Assembly (NCBI GenBank): GCA_945870105.1 | Contig: CAMBRL010000008.1 | Span: forward strand, 1-48,225 | Length of the DNA: 48,225 nucleotides | Reading direction: 5' to 3' | From: Chitinophaga pinensis | GTDB lineage: Bacteria; Bacteroidota; Bacteroidia; SXHM01 | Shown: piece after piece, positions 16,319-25,251 of the stretch | Layout: every line of letters begins with the position of its first letter | Numbering within the stretch: the first letter of the stretch is position 1 | Position numbers and translations under genes: made by a program | Notes under the pieces: model-generated | The model's database searches: none | What the model was told of the DNA's origin: nothing | The model's input: only the letters and a program-made list of their open reading frames with translations

Positions 16319-16926
16319 TTGTTATTGATTACGGAATGGGAAACCTTGGCTCAGTTGCCAACATCATTAAAAAGGTGGGGCATTCATGCACCGTTACATC
16401 CGATTTATCACTTATTGAGAAAGCTGAGAAACTAATCCTACCCGGTGTCGGCTCATTTGATAACGGAATGGAAAACCTTAACAGGCTTGGTATTTCTGAA
16501 GTTATTACCAAAAAAGTTATGCAGGACAAAACGCCCATTCTTGGAATTTGTCTGGGTGCACAACTGATGTTAGAATCAAGCGAGGAAGGAAAGTTAGCGG
16601 GATTAAATTGGGTAAAAGGGAAAGTGATAAAATTCAGGTTTGCAGAAAAACAAATTGATCAACGCATACCACACATGGGTTGGAATCAGATAGTGATTAA
16701 TAAGCAGAATCCTATTTTCAACAACATGTATGAAAACCCGAAATTCTATTTTGTACACTCCTATCATTTTCAATTAGAGAATGAAGCCGACACGCTCACT
16801 ACAACAGATTACGGTTATGAATTTGCATCAGGATTTTCAAAAGAGAATATTACTGGATTGCAATTTCATCCTGAGAAAAGTCATAAGTATGGCATGTTGG
16901 TTTACAAGAATTTCTTAGAAAGCTGA
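16312..16926 (+). CDS. HisH-like glutamine amidotransferase (WbuY type)
   Basis: The 204-residue class I glutamine amidotransferase has the nucleophile Cys80 in ILGICLGAQ and the His186/Glu188 pair in LQFHPEKS, so it should release ammonia from glutamine. It is adjacent to a HisF-like partner but to no other histidine gene, and the motif GKVIKF...RIPHMGWN resembles the HisH homologues of O-antigen loci (WbuY, HisH2 of the WbpG system). There the ammonia is passed via the HisF-like protein to an N-acetyl-sugar amidotransferase that forms an acetamidino group. It overlaps the gene before by 7 bases and the gene after by one base (TGATG). Confidence 0.85.
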   Translation: MVVVIDYGMGNLGSVANIIKKVGHSCTVTSDLSLIEKAEKLILPGVGSFDNGMENLNRLGISEVITKKVMQDKTPILGICLGAQLMLESSEEGKLAGLNWVKGKVIKFRFAEKQIDQRIPHMGWNQIVINKQNPIFNNMYENPKFYFVHSYHFQLENEADTLTTTDYGYEFASGFSKENITGLQFHPEKSHKYGMLVYKNFLES

Positions 16927-17687
16927 TGCGAAAAAATATTCGTGTAATACCTGTTTTATTAAGCGACAGCGAGGGAAGCCTTGTCAAAACAAGGAAATTC
17001 AAAGACCCTGTTTACATTGGCGACCCGTTTAATGCTGTTAAAATCTTCAATGAAAAAGAAGTTGATGAGCTCATTTATCTTGACATCACCGCAAGCGCGC
17101 AAAAACGCAAACCAAATCTTTCCTACATCTCCGAACTGGCCTCTGAATGTTTTATGCCTTTGTGTTACGGTGGCGGAATAACAACCTTTGAAGAAATAAA
17201 AGCCATCCTAAAAGCAGGAGTGGAAAAAATTTCTCTCAATGCTTCAAATTTCAGCAACATCAATTTATTGCGTGAAGGCGCAGAAAAATTCGGTAGTTCT
17301 GCAATGGTTGCCGGAATTGATGTAAAGACAAATTTGTTTGGCAAACATTACGTTTACAATCATGCTGAGAAAAAACTGACCAACCACACTCCTGCCGAAT
17401 TTGCTGCTTACCTAGCAAAAAACGGTGCAGGCGAAATTTTACTCAACTCTGTTGACCGCGATAGTGCTATGGAAGGTTATGACACTGCATTAATTAAGTC
17501 CGTTGCACAAGCAGTAAATGTTCCGCTTATTGTTTGTGGTGGCGCAGGTAAAATTGCAGACTTCAAAACTGCATTGGATGCAGGAGCATCTGCATTAGCT
17601 GCGGGTAGTATGTTTGTTTTTCAGGGGAAGCACAGAGCGGTGTTGATTAATTATCCGGGGCAGAAGGATTTACTTAGTCTGGCTTAA
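16926..17687 (+). CDS. HisF-like ammonia-channel subunit (WbuZ type)
   Basis: The 253-residue TIM-barrel protein matches HisF over its length (IYLDITAS, CYGGGI, LNSVDRDS, VCGGAG). The first catalytic aspartate of true HisF (Asp11 in CLDVKDG of the Thermotoga enzyme) is replaced by Leu in IPVLLSDSEGSLVKT, while the second (IDVKT, Asp132 here) is kept. Loss of the first Asp argues against histidine synthesis. The opening VIPVLL...LVKTRKFK...YIGDPFNAVKIFNEKEVDELI is the form found in WbuZ-like proteins of O-antigen loci. Its 3' end overlaps the convergent glycosyltransferase gene by 14 bases. Confidence 0.85.
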   Translation: MRKNIRVIPVLLSDSEGSLVKTRKFKDPVYIGDPFNAVKIFNEKEVDELIYLDITASAQKRKPNLSYISELASECFMPLCYGGGITTFEEIKAILKAGVEKISLNASNFSNINLLREGAEKFGSSAMVAGIDVKTNLFGKHYVYNHAEKKLTNHTPAEFAAYLAKNGAGEILLNSVDRDSAMEGYDTALIKSVAQAVNVPLIVCGGAGKIADFKTALDAGASALAAGSMFVFQGKHRAVLINYPGQKDLLSLA

Positions 17688-18651
17688 TCAGGTTGTAGAT
17701 TATTCCTTTTAACCTGTTATAAATACTAGTTATAGTTGCAGTATAATTTTTTGAGTTAATCGGCTCTGCTTTAAAAGCAGCCCAACTTAGTTTCAAAAAA
17801 TTCCCATATTGCTTCAAAGCAATTGCTCCGTTTGCCTTAATCCTGAAAACTTTTGAAGGCTCATCACGAAATTCTTTTTCAAATTTTTCTTCCAGCGCTA
17901 TTAATTCAGCATCGTGTTTTCCATCGAGTAAATATTCCTTACTCAGAATAAAACGTTTGCGTATTTCGTGAATAACATCGTGAATATATACAGTACGAGG
18001 TGATGTATTATTCACTTTCACAGCACTGTTGTGAATGCGATAAGAATAGAGTTCATCATTTATATGAACCCCCTTTCCCTTGGAGACCGCGCGAAAAAAC
18101 CATTCATAGTCCTCCCCTCCCAGCCTGTTAAAATATTCGTGATACAGACCGATTTCATTCAGCAAATGATTTTTCAGCATAATGGTTGCACCACACAATA
18201 GTGCTTCATAATCCGCATCCGTTCTGAATTTCTCATAATCAATAGCCCATTTGCGAGACATAATTTTCTTTCCATCAGAATCAATCATAACTGAATTACT
18301 GGTGCAAATTCCAAGTTCCTGGTTTTTTAAAAATTCATTCACCTGTTTCTCTATTCTTTCAGACACTGAAACATCATCTGCATCCTGAAATGTGACTAAA
18401 TCCCCTTTGCATAGAGAAAAAAGCTTGTTACAGGTTTTTAAATATCCCAGGTTGCTTTCGTTGTGATAAAGCAAAATTCTTGAATCGTTGAAAGTGGAAA
18501 GCAGTTCTTTTGTCCGGTCAGTTGAACAATCATCTGCAATAAGTAATTCGAAATTGGTGTAGGTCTGGCTTAAAATACTTTTTACAGATTCGGCAAGGTA
18601 CTTTTCAGCATTATAAGCCGGCATCACAATACTTACTAAAGGTTGTTCCAT
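17674..18651 (-). CDS. GT2 family glycosyltransferase
   Basis: The 325-residue protein is a GT-A fold inverting glycosyltransferase: VSIVMPAYNAEKYL at the start, ADDCSTDRT (40-48), and the metal-binding QDADD (89-93), with the acceptor-side segment GGEDYEWFFRAV. It has no membrane segment and should act at the inner face of the inner membrane. Sugar and linkage cannot be told. Its start follows the stop of the upstream GT2 gene with no gap, so the pair forms a two-gene operon reading towards the HisH/HisF genes. Confidence 0.88.
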   Translation of the reverse strand: MEQPLVSIVMPAYNAEKYLAESVKSILSQTYTNFELLIADDCSTDRTKELLSTFNDSRILLYHNESNLGYLKTCNKLFSLCKGDLVTFQDADDVSVSERIEKQVNEFLKNQELGICTSNSVMIDSDGKKIMSRKWAIDYEKFRTDADYEALLCGATIMLKNHLLNEIGLYHEYFNRLGGEDYEWFFRAVSKGKGVHINDELYSYRIHNSAVKVNNTSPRTVYIHDVIHEIRKRFILSKEYLLDGKHDAELIALEEKFEKEFRDEPSKVFRIKANGAIALKQYGNFLKLSWAAFKAEPINSKNYTATITSIYNRLKGIIYNLIKPD

Positions 18652-19647
18652 CTAACCGTTCTTTACTTTGCGCATAAAATTAATAACCGGAGTTGGAATA
18701 AACATCACTTTCGCCAACTGTGGAATGAAATTCTTATCCACCGGATAGCCATTTTTCCGAGCATACAACAGGCATTTCCTGCAGTTATCATATTCACCCA
18801 ACGTATAATATTCAGTAGCAAAACGCACCGCAAAATAGGCAAACAATAATTCAGGATTAATCACTCCTTCGGGCCAGGTGTTTTTATAATTCTTATTCAA
18901 TTCAAACTTCAGCACAAAATTCTTCAAAAAATCAGGAGCATTAAACTGCTCGAATATTGAGTTATAAATAGCATAGTCGTCTTTCCGGAACAACTCATAA
19001 AGACTTACTGTTTTTGATTCACCATGTAAGCGAAATGAAGAAAAAACGGAATTCGTGAACTTAACTTTTTCAGTTCCGAAACGAAACAGAAAACGACACC
19101 ATAATTCTTTATCCATTGAATGACTCAGTGAGGTATTCACGCAATTACCAAGTTCACGAATGGATTTTAGGCTGTAAAACTGCGAAGGCTGTCCCATGCT
19201 AACTTTCGCAATAGTTTTTTCAGCACTCGTTGAAAAACTCGTATAGGTTGTATTTACAGTTTTTTCAAAATTATCGTCATTAAAAGTTCTGCAAACACCA
19301 TTAAATGAAAGAATATCATTTTCTGCAAATGCTTTTCCCACTTCATGCAAAGCGCCTTTTTCCAACACATCATCTGAGTTCAGCCAGTTAAAAACATCAC
19401 CTGTTGAACGCTGAAGACCCTTATTTATTGCATCACTCTGCCCATTGTCGGGTTCACTTATCCAGTATGCTAAATGCTTTTCGTATTTTTTAATAATCTC
19501 AACGGTTTCATCGCTGCTTCCTCCGTCAATAATGATGTATTCAAGATTGGGATAATCCTGTTCCAGCACCGATAAAATGGTTTGCTCAATATACTTCCCC
19601 TGATTAAATGATGGGGTAATAATGCTTATTCGCGGGAAATTAGACAC
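18652..19647 (-). CDS. GT2 family glycosyltransferase
   Basis: The 331-residue protein starts with the GT2 motif ISIITPSFNQGKYIEQTI, has IIDGGSSDETVEI (38-50), DNGQSDAINKGL and the nucleotide-sugar motif NSDD (90-93). The DNGQSDAINKG form is typical of a GT2 branch frequent in polysaccharide loci. It is the first gene of the minus-strand pair. Its upstream region (19648-19714) is shared with the divergent exporter operon, so the two are probably driven from one promoter region. Confidence 0.88.
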   Translation of the reverse strand: MSNFPRISIITPSFNQGKYIEQTILSVLEQDYPNLEYIIIDGGSSDETVEIIKKYEKHLAYWISEPDNGQSDAINKGLQRSTGDVFNWLNSDDVLEKGALHEVGKAFAENDILSFNGVCRTFNDDNFEKTVNTTYTSFSTSAEKTIAKVSMGQPSQFYSLKSIRELGNCVNTSLSHSMDKELWCRFLFRFGTEKVKFTNSVFSSFRLHGESKTVSLYELFRKDDYAIYNSIFEQFNAPDFLKNFVLKFELNKNYKNTWPEGVINPELLFAYFAVRFATEYYTLGEYDNCRKCLLYARKNGYPVDKNFIPQLAKVMFIPTPVINFMRKVKNG

Positions 19648-19662
19648 AGATTAAATAAATAT

Positions 19663-19694
19663 TTTCAGCGCGTTAAATTATGTTATTATTTTTG
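19663..19694 (+). promoter_or_regulatory. Probable promoter of the polysaccharide exporter operon
   Basis: TATTTTTG (19687-19694) matches the -7 box TAnnTTTG exactly. TTTC (19663-19666) stands 20 bases upstream, one base from TTTG. Transcription would start about 7 bases downstream, leaving a leader of about 14 bases before the ATG at 19715. Confidence 0.5.
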
Positions 19695-19714
19695 AACCTT
19701 TCTAAAAAGCCGCT

Positions 19715-20569
19715 ATGCCCGATACGAATGAATGGACAGAAGTCATTAGTCCCAAGACTTCTCTGCTTGATTTAAAGCTGGCTGAACTTTGGAAATACCG
19801 CGACCTGATTGTGATTTTTGCAAGGCGCGACATCATAGCCTCCTACAAGCAAACTATTCTTGGTCCGCTCTGGTTTTTTATTCAGCCAATCATTACAAGC
19901 CTACTGTTTACAGTAGTTTTCGGAAAAATAGCTGGGATTTCTACAGAAGGAATAAACTCTTTCCTATTCTTTTTAGCTAGTCAGATTTGCTGGTCGTATT
20001 TCAGCAGTTCGCTCAATGGCAACGCTAATATTTTTGTCAGCAATGCCGGCATTTTCGGCAAGGTTTATTTTCCACGATTAGCCGCACCTATTGCAACTAC
20101 CCTTTCCAACTTTTTCAGACTTATTATTCAGTTGGCTTTGTTCCTTGCTATTTATCTCTACTTCTATTTCATTAAAAAAGATGTTTCCATCCAACCCAAC
20201 TGGCATTTGATTTTAGTACCATACCTGCTTTTACTGATGACCTTTCTCGGACTTGGATTGGGAATTATTGTTTCGTCACTCACTACTAAATACCGCGATT
20301 TTTCAAACCTGATGGTGTTTGGCGTTACCCTGCTCATGTATGCTTCGGCAGTTATTTATCCTGTTTCATTCCTGCCTGAAAAATATCAATATTATATCCG
20401 TTTCAATCCTATTGCAGCAGTGATGGAATCATTTCGTTATGCCTTTTTCGGGCAGGGAGGCTATAATATTTCCGATTTAATTTACTCAACCATTTTTGCA
20501 GTAGTAGTATTTTTTGCGGGCTTGATTGTATTCAACCGCATTGAGAAGAACTTTATGGACACAGTGTAA
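19715..20569 (+). CDS. O-antigen/polysaccharide ABC exporter permease (Wzm-like)
   Basis: The 284-residue protein has an N-terminal cytoplasmic part (WTEVISPKTSLLDLKLAELWKYRDLI) and six hydrophobic segments between about 45 and 275. The sequence RRDIIASYKQTILGPLWFFIQP is the characteristic coupling region of ABC-2 polysaccharide permeases. Together with the ATPase encoded next, it moves an undecaprenyl-linked glycan across the inner membrane. The next gene begins one base after its stop codon. The length is normal for Wzm/RfbA-type permeases. Confidence 0.93.
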   Translation: MPDTNEWTEVISPKTSLLDLKLAELWKYRDLIVIFARRDIIASYKQTILGPLWFFIQPIITSLLFTVVFGKIAGISTEGINSFLFFLASQICWSYFSSSLNGNANIFVSNAGIFGKVYFPRLAAPIATTLSNFFRLIIQLALFLAIYLYFYFIKKDVSIQPNWHLILVPYLLLLMTFLGLGLGIIVSSLTTKYRDFSNLMVFGVTLLMYASAVIYPVSFLPEKYQYYIRFNPIAAVMESFRYAFFGQGGYNISDLIYSTIFAVVVFFAGLIVFNRIEKNFMDTV

Positions 20570-20570
20570 G

Positions 20571-21866
20571 ATGGCAGAGACAGCAATAAAAGTAGAAAAC
20601 GTAAGCAAGCTGTATAAGCTTGGCTATGTGGGTTCGGGAACTTTCCGTGATGATGTAAAATACTACTTTGACAAACTGCGAGGCAAAAGAAGTGAAGCCG
20701 AACTGATTGCTGAAACCAACGATCGGGAACACAAGGGCAAAAGCGAATACGTGTGGGCTTTAAAAGACATCAACTTTGAAGTTAAACGCGGTGAAATATG
20801 GGGGGTGATCGGAAAAAACGGAGCAGGGAAATCAACCCTGTTGAAAATACTTTCAAAAATCACTTCGCCTACAGAAGGCTCGGTAAAATACAAAGGCAGA
20901 ATTGCCAGTTTACTGGAAGTAGGAACAGGCTTTCACGGTGAACTGACAGGACGCGAAAATATTTACCTGAATGGTGCTGTATTGGGAATGACAAAGTCTG
21001 AAATAAAATCAAAGTTTGATGAGATTGTAGATTTTGCAGGTGTAGAAAGATATGTTGACACACCTGTAAAACGCTACTCTTCGGGAATGACCGTTCGGTT
21101 AGGCTTTGCGGTAGCAGCTCACCTTGAACCCGAAATATTAATTGTAGATGAAGTGCTATCTGTTGGCGATGCTGAGTTTCAGAAAAAAGCAATCGGGAAA
21201 ATGCAGGATATCAGCGCAGGGGGTGGAAGAACGGTTTTATTTGTAAGTCATAACATGGCCTCCGTGCGAAAACTCTGTAGTAAGGGGCTGCTGATGCGCA
21301 ATGGCAAAATTGCTATGATTGATGATATAGAGCGCGTGGTTGATAATTATTTATCAAGCGAAGCAAAACAGATTTTCAAACAGGAATGGGAAATGAGAAA
21401 TGCACCCGGAAATGATTTTGTGAAAGTAAAAAAAGTTGAAGTACAAGCTGCAAACAATCATTCCCTTGAAAACTTTGATGTAAAAACTCCATTGGAAATA
21501 AGCATTGAGTTTTTTAACAACTATGCAATTTCTGACAAAGTATATGCCAGCCTGCACTTCTATTCACAGGAAGGTTTATGCCTGTTTGATATTGGCTCAG
21601 AAATAAAATCCATGAAGAACGGAATAGTGAAAAGCACGCTTCACATTCCAGCAAATTTTCTGAACGATGGCAGCTATTTCATAAACTTCAATATTCTGGA
21701 TGCCAGCGGACCAAAACTTTTATTTTCGCTGAACGAATGCCTTGCCTTTGATATTACCGATGCCCGCCATGATGATTTAAGTTATTTTGCAAAATGGGGA
21801 GGTGTGATTCGTCCCACATTTTTATCATTTACAACAGAACAAGTTTCAGCAGATGCCGCCCATTAA
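20571..21866 (+). CDS. Polysaccharide ABC exporter ATPase with C-terminal domain (Wzt-like)
   Basis: The 431-residue protein has Walker A GKNGAGKS (81-88), the signature YSSGMTVRLGFA (169-180), Walker B EILIVDE (188-194) and the switch His227. An extra segment rich in charged residues (about 35-60) lies before the core, as in polysaccharide ATPases. Residues 270-431 form a C-terminal beta-rich domain; in Wzt of E. coli O8/O9a this domain reads the modified end of the finished chain. The ATG at 20571 was chosen over an upstream in-frame ATG at 20526 that overlaps wzm and lies outside the family. It overlaps the next gene by 14 bases. Confidence 0.93.
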   Translation: MAETAIKVENVSKLYKLGYVGSGTFRDDVKYYFDKLRGKRSEAELIAETNDREHKGKSEYVWALKDINFEVKRGEIWGVIGKNGAGKSTLLKILSKITSPTEGSVKYKGRIASLLEVGTGFHGELTGRENIYLNGAVLGMTKSEIKSKFDEIVDFAGVERYVDTPVKRYSSGMTVRLGFAVAAHLEPEILIVDEVLSVGDAEFQKKAIGKMQDISAGGGRTVLFVSHNMASVRKLCSKGLLMRNGKIAMIDDIERVVDNYLSSEAKQIFKQEWEMRNAPGNDFVKVKKVEVQAANNHSLENFDVKTPLEISIEFFNNYAISDKVYASLHFYSQEGLCLFDIGSEIKSMKNGIVKSTLHIPANFLNDGSYFINFNILDASGPKLLFSLNECLAFDITDARHDDLSYFAKWGGVIRPTFLSFTTEQVSADAAH

Positions 21867-22932
21867 TGTTACCAAAACATACCTTCCACCTCTGGAAGAG
21901 TATCATGCGTATCTAAAACAAATTTGGGAGAACGGGCAGGTAACCAATCAGGGACCCTTTGTTTCAGAGTTGGAAGGAAAGCTAAAAGCTTTTTTAGGAG
22001 TTAAGCATTTGTTTTTGGTAAACAATGGCACCATTGCACTCCAAATTGCCATAAAAGCACTTGATCTGAAAGGTGAAATTATTACCACACCATTCTCCTA
22101 TGTAGCTACAACAAGTTCTATTGCTTGGGAAAATTGCATACCCGTATTTGCAGACATTGAAAATAATACGTTGTCTATAAATCCGGAAGAGGTACGAAAG
22201 AAAATTACGGACAAAACATCAGCTATACTTGCCACTCATGTATATGGAAATCCATGCAATGTTGATGCATTACAAAAAATAGCTGATGAAAATAATTTGA
22301 AAATAATATACGATGCAGCTCATGCTTTTGGGGTAAATCATAAAGGGCAGTCTTTATTAAAATTCGGAGACATTTCAACCCTGAGTTTTCATGCCACCAA
22401 GCTTTTTCACACCATTGAAGGCGGAGCAATTGTAACAAATGACGATGAACTTGCACATAAAATATCCTACATGCGAAACTTCGGGCATAATGGTCCAGAG
22501 GCATTCCATGGAGTAGGAATAAATGGTAAGATTTCCGAATTCAATGCGGCTATGGGTTTATGTGTATTACCAAAAGTTCCGGAATTAATTAAAGCCCGAA
22601 AAAACATATCGGAGCTTTACAATGTCCTTCTGAAAAATACAGTTCTTATTAAACCTGAAATCGCAGATGAAACAGAATACAATTATTCATACTACCCGGT
22701 TATTTTTCCAAGCGAAGAGAGATTACTGGAAGTTAGAGATAAATTGAATACCCAGAATATTTTCCCGCGAAGGTATTTTTATCCCTCACTGAATATGCTT
22801 AACTATGTAGGAAAACAAAGCGTGCCTGTTTCCGAAGATATTTCAAGAAGAGTTTTATGTTTACCGCTTTATTTTGACCTTTCCATTCAGGAAACAGAAA
22901 AGATAAGTGCCATTATTTCACCAATGCTTTAA
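21853..22932 (+). CDS. DegT/DnrJ/EryC1/StrS-type sugar aminotransferase
   Basis: The 359-residue PLP enzyme has Asp154 in IIYDAAHAFG, the Schiff-base lysine Lys183 in STLSFHATKLFHTIEGG, and PPLEEYHAYLKQIWENGQVTNQGP at the start. Family members transfer an amino group to a keto-sugar bound to a nucleotide, giving an amino-deoxy sugar. The matching dehydratase is not in the window. It overlaps the ATPase gene by 14 bases and is followed after 35 bases by the ATP-grasp/HAD gene, so the product sugar may be modified further on its new amino group. Confidence 0.9.
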   Translation: MPPINVTKTYLPPLEEYHAYLKQIWENGQVTNQGPFVSELEGKLKAFLGVKHLFLVNNGTIALQIAIKALDLKGEIITTPFSYVATTSSIAWENCIPVFADIENNTLSINPEEVRKKITDKTSAILATHVYGNPCNVDALQKIADENNLKIIYDAAHAFGVNHKGQSLLKFGDISTLSFHATKLFHTIEGGAIVTNDDELAHKISYMRNFGHNGPEAFHGVGINGKISEFNAAMGLCVLPKVPELIKARKNISELYNVLLKNTVLIKPEIADETEYNYSYYPVIFPSEERLLEVRDKLNTQNIFPRRYFYPSLNMLNYVGKQSVPVSEDISRRVLCLPLYFDLSIQETEKISAIISPML

Positions 22933-22967
22933 TAATAGGTTCGTTTCAATCAACTGCAATTAATGAG

Positions 22968-24254
22968 ATGAAAGAACAATTACGAGTTTTGGTCTTCCCT
23001 TGCGGCTCAGAAATAGGGCTTGAATTATTCCGTTGCTTAAGTACTATAAAAAACATTGAACTCATTGGCGCAAACAGTGTTGATGATCACGGAAAATTTT
23101 TCTATAAAAACTACATTGGCAACCTGCCCTTTGTAGATGATAAAACTTTTATAAATAAACTAAACAGTATTATTAAAAAAGAAAAGATTGATTTAGTTTT
23201 TCCGGCAACAGACAGTGCCCTTCTGGTACTTTCGATCAACGCCAAAAGTTTAAACTGTAAATTAGCTTCCTCTCCGGCAGAAACGGTTAACATCTGCAAT
23301 TCAAAAAAAAGGACTTACAATTATTTTAAAAAAGACTTGAGTGTTCCGGAGATTTACAGGCCAAATACTATAAAAAAATTCCCTGTTTTCCTCAAGCCTG
23401 ATGTAGGTTACGGCTCAAGAGGCGTAAAAAGTGCATACAACAAATCACAGGTGCTGAACTATCTGAAAGAAACTAAAAACGGACTTATTCTGGAATACCT
23501 CAGCGGAAAGGAATATACGATAGATTGCCTCACTGACAAGAACGGAAAACTGATTTACTTCCTGCCCAGAGAAAGGGTAAGAGTTTTAAACGGTATCAGT
23601 TCCAATACCCAACCTGTAAAGAAAAACTTAAGCGAATTCAAAAAAATTGCAGACACCATTAATTCCAAACTTGCTTTCAAAGGTGCATGGTTTTTTCAGG
23701 TAAAACGCAACTCAAAAGGAAAACTTGTTTTAATGGAAATTGCCAGCCGTATTGGCGGTTCATCAGGATTAAGCCGGGGGATGGGAGTTAACCTGCCGTT
23801 GCTCACTATTTACAGTCATTTCAATTATGATATTTCCATTCAAAAAAACGAACATACCATTGAAATGGACAGAGCATTATCTAATGTGTACCGCCTGAAA
23901 CTAGATTTCACACATGCCTACATTGATCTGGATGATACACTGATTATTAAAGATAAACTGAATACAAGCCTTTTAAAACTTATATTTCAGTTTATAAACG
24001 AAAAGAAAAAAATAATTCTGATAACCAAACACCGGTTTGATGTAACTAAAACCCTTAAAAAATTCAGAATATCAGGCATTTTTGATGAAATAATTCATTT
24101 AAAAGAGAACCAAAACAAATCAGATTTTATTAAAAATCAGGACTCTGTTTTTATTGATGATTCGTTCAGCGAAAGAATGAACGTTCAGAAAAAAAATAAA
24201 ATAGCGGTCTTTGGCACAGAAAACATGGATGTATTATTTAATGACTTCAGTTAA
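22968..24254 (+). CDS. ATP-grasp ligase fused to a HAD-like domain
   Basis: The 428-residue protein has two parts. Residues 1-310 are an ATP-grasp enzyme of the carbamoyl-phosphate-synthase-like type: phosphate-binding Lys143, GYGSRG (147-152), and metal ligands in EIASRIGG (257-264, with Ala at the usual Asn). Residues 315-428 are HAD-like: YIDLDDTL with Asp320 and Asp322, Thr353 in LITK, and FIDDSFSER (Asp397, Asp398). ATP-grasp enzymes join a carboxylate to an amine via an acyl phosphate, and HAD domains remove phosphates. Its place after a sugar aminotransferase suggests that it adds an amino acid or acid to an amino sugar, but this is inferred. Confidence 0.82.
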   Translation: MKEQLRVLVFPCGSEIGLELFRCLSTIKNIELIGANSVDDHGKFFYKNYIGNLPFVDDKTFINKLNSIIKKEKIDLVFPATDSALLVLSINAKSLNCKLASSPAETVNICNSKKRTYNYFKKDLSVPEIYRPNTIKKFPVFLKPDVGYGSRGVKSAYNKSQVLNYLKETKNGLILEYLSGKEYTIDCLTDKNGKLIYFLPRERVRVLNGISSNTQPVKKNLSEFKKIADTINSKLAFKGAWFFQVKRNSKGKLVLMEIASRIGGSSGLSRGMGVNLPLLTIYSHFNYDISIQKNEHTIEMDRALSNVYRLKLDFTHAYIDLDDTLIIKDKLNTSLLKLIFQFINEKKKIILITKHRFDVTKTLKKFRISGIFDEIIHLKENQNKSDFIKNQDSVFIDDSFSERMNVQKKNKIAVFGTENMDVLFNDFS

Positions 24255-25238
24255 TTGGTGAGCAACGCAAGTACTATACAAACTGAAGAAATAAATCTGG
24301 TCAATATTTGGATTGTTACTTATAACCATGAAAAATTTATAGCTCAGGCGATTGAAAGTGTGTTGATGCAAAAAACCACTTTCCCGTACAAAATAATTAT
24401 AGGCGAAGATTGCTCAACCGACAATACCCGCGCAATTTGTATTGAATATCAGAAAAAACACCCTGATAAAATAGAATTATTGCTGCATAAAAAAAATCTC
24501 GGCTCTCAAAAAAACTCCTATGTGGTGCATCAAGCCTGTAAGGCTAAATATGTTGCGATGCTGGAAGCAGATGATTACTGGACTGACCCATTAAAATTAC
24601 AGACACAGGTTGATTTCATGGAAAATAATCCTACCAGTGCCGCCTGCTTTCACCAGGTAAATTATTTTACATTAGATAAAAACTCGCATGTTTTTCCTCA
24701 GGAACTTGCAAAAAAAACATTTAACATACACGATGCTATTGCATTTCCAAGAACAGGATGGAATATAATGACATCAACCATCCTGTATAGAAAGCAGGCA
24801 GTTCAGGAAATACCTGATTGGTTTTTAAAATTAAAAATCGGAGATTGTACCCTTATTATGCTGGCAGCACTTAACGGCAGTATTGACTTTACAGAACGCG
24901 TTATGGGCGCCTACCGCATAAATGCAGGCAGCCTTATGCAATCAAAGGAATATACGAATGAAAAAGTTGCTCAGAAAATGGTTGATCTGTATATTGAATT
25001 TAACAAACACACAAAAGATAAATATAAAAACGAAATTTACGAGTTGATTTTATATTACTTATATCAATTGGTCATCTATTATAAGAAAGAGAAAAAGAGT
25101 GCTTTACATTTTACAACAACAATAAAGTTTAATTTTTTTACTCTTCAATTAAAACACAGTAAATTAGAGGACAATAAAATAACAAGAATTTTTTCAGATT
25201 ATTGCTCCTACATTTTCAAAGAAGTTAAAATAAGATAA
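24255..25238 (+). CDS. GT2 family glycosyltransferase
   Basis: The 327-residue GT2 enzyme has VNIWIVTYNHEKFIAQAIESVL, GEDCSTDNTRA (50-60) and EADDYWT (104-110). No ATG lies before the conserved start, so it begins at TTG (24255) or GTG (24258), directly after the stop codon of the ATP-grasp gene, which suggests coupled translation. The C-terminal 90 residues are rich in Lys and aromatic residues and may rest against the membrane. Donor and acceptor are unknown. Confidence 0.86.
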   Translation: MVSNASTIQTEEINLVNIWIVTYNHEKFIAQAIESVLMQKTTFPYKIIIGEDCSTDNTRAICIEYQKKHPDKIELLLHKKNLGSQKNSYVVHQACKAKYVAMLEADDYWTDPLKLQTQVDFMENNPTSAACFHQVNYFTLDKNSHVFPQELAKKTFNIHDAIAFPRTGWNIMTSTILYRKQAVQEIPDWFLKLKIGDCTLIMLAALNGSIDFTERVMGAYRINAGSLMQSKEYTNEKVAQKMVDLYIEFNKHTKDKYKNEIYELILYYLYQLVIYYKKEKKSALHFTTTIKFNFFTLQLKHSKLEDNKITRIFSDYCSYIFKEVKIR

Positions 25239-25251
25239 CAAAATAAAAAAA

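Noticed and set aside
16312-17687. hisH and hisF of histidine synthesis
   Set aside because: No other his gene is adjacent, HisF lacks the first catalytic Asp, and the sequence style is that of WbuY/WbuZ in O-antigen loci.
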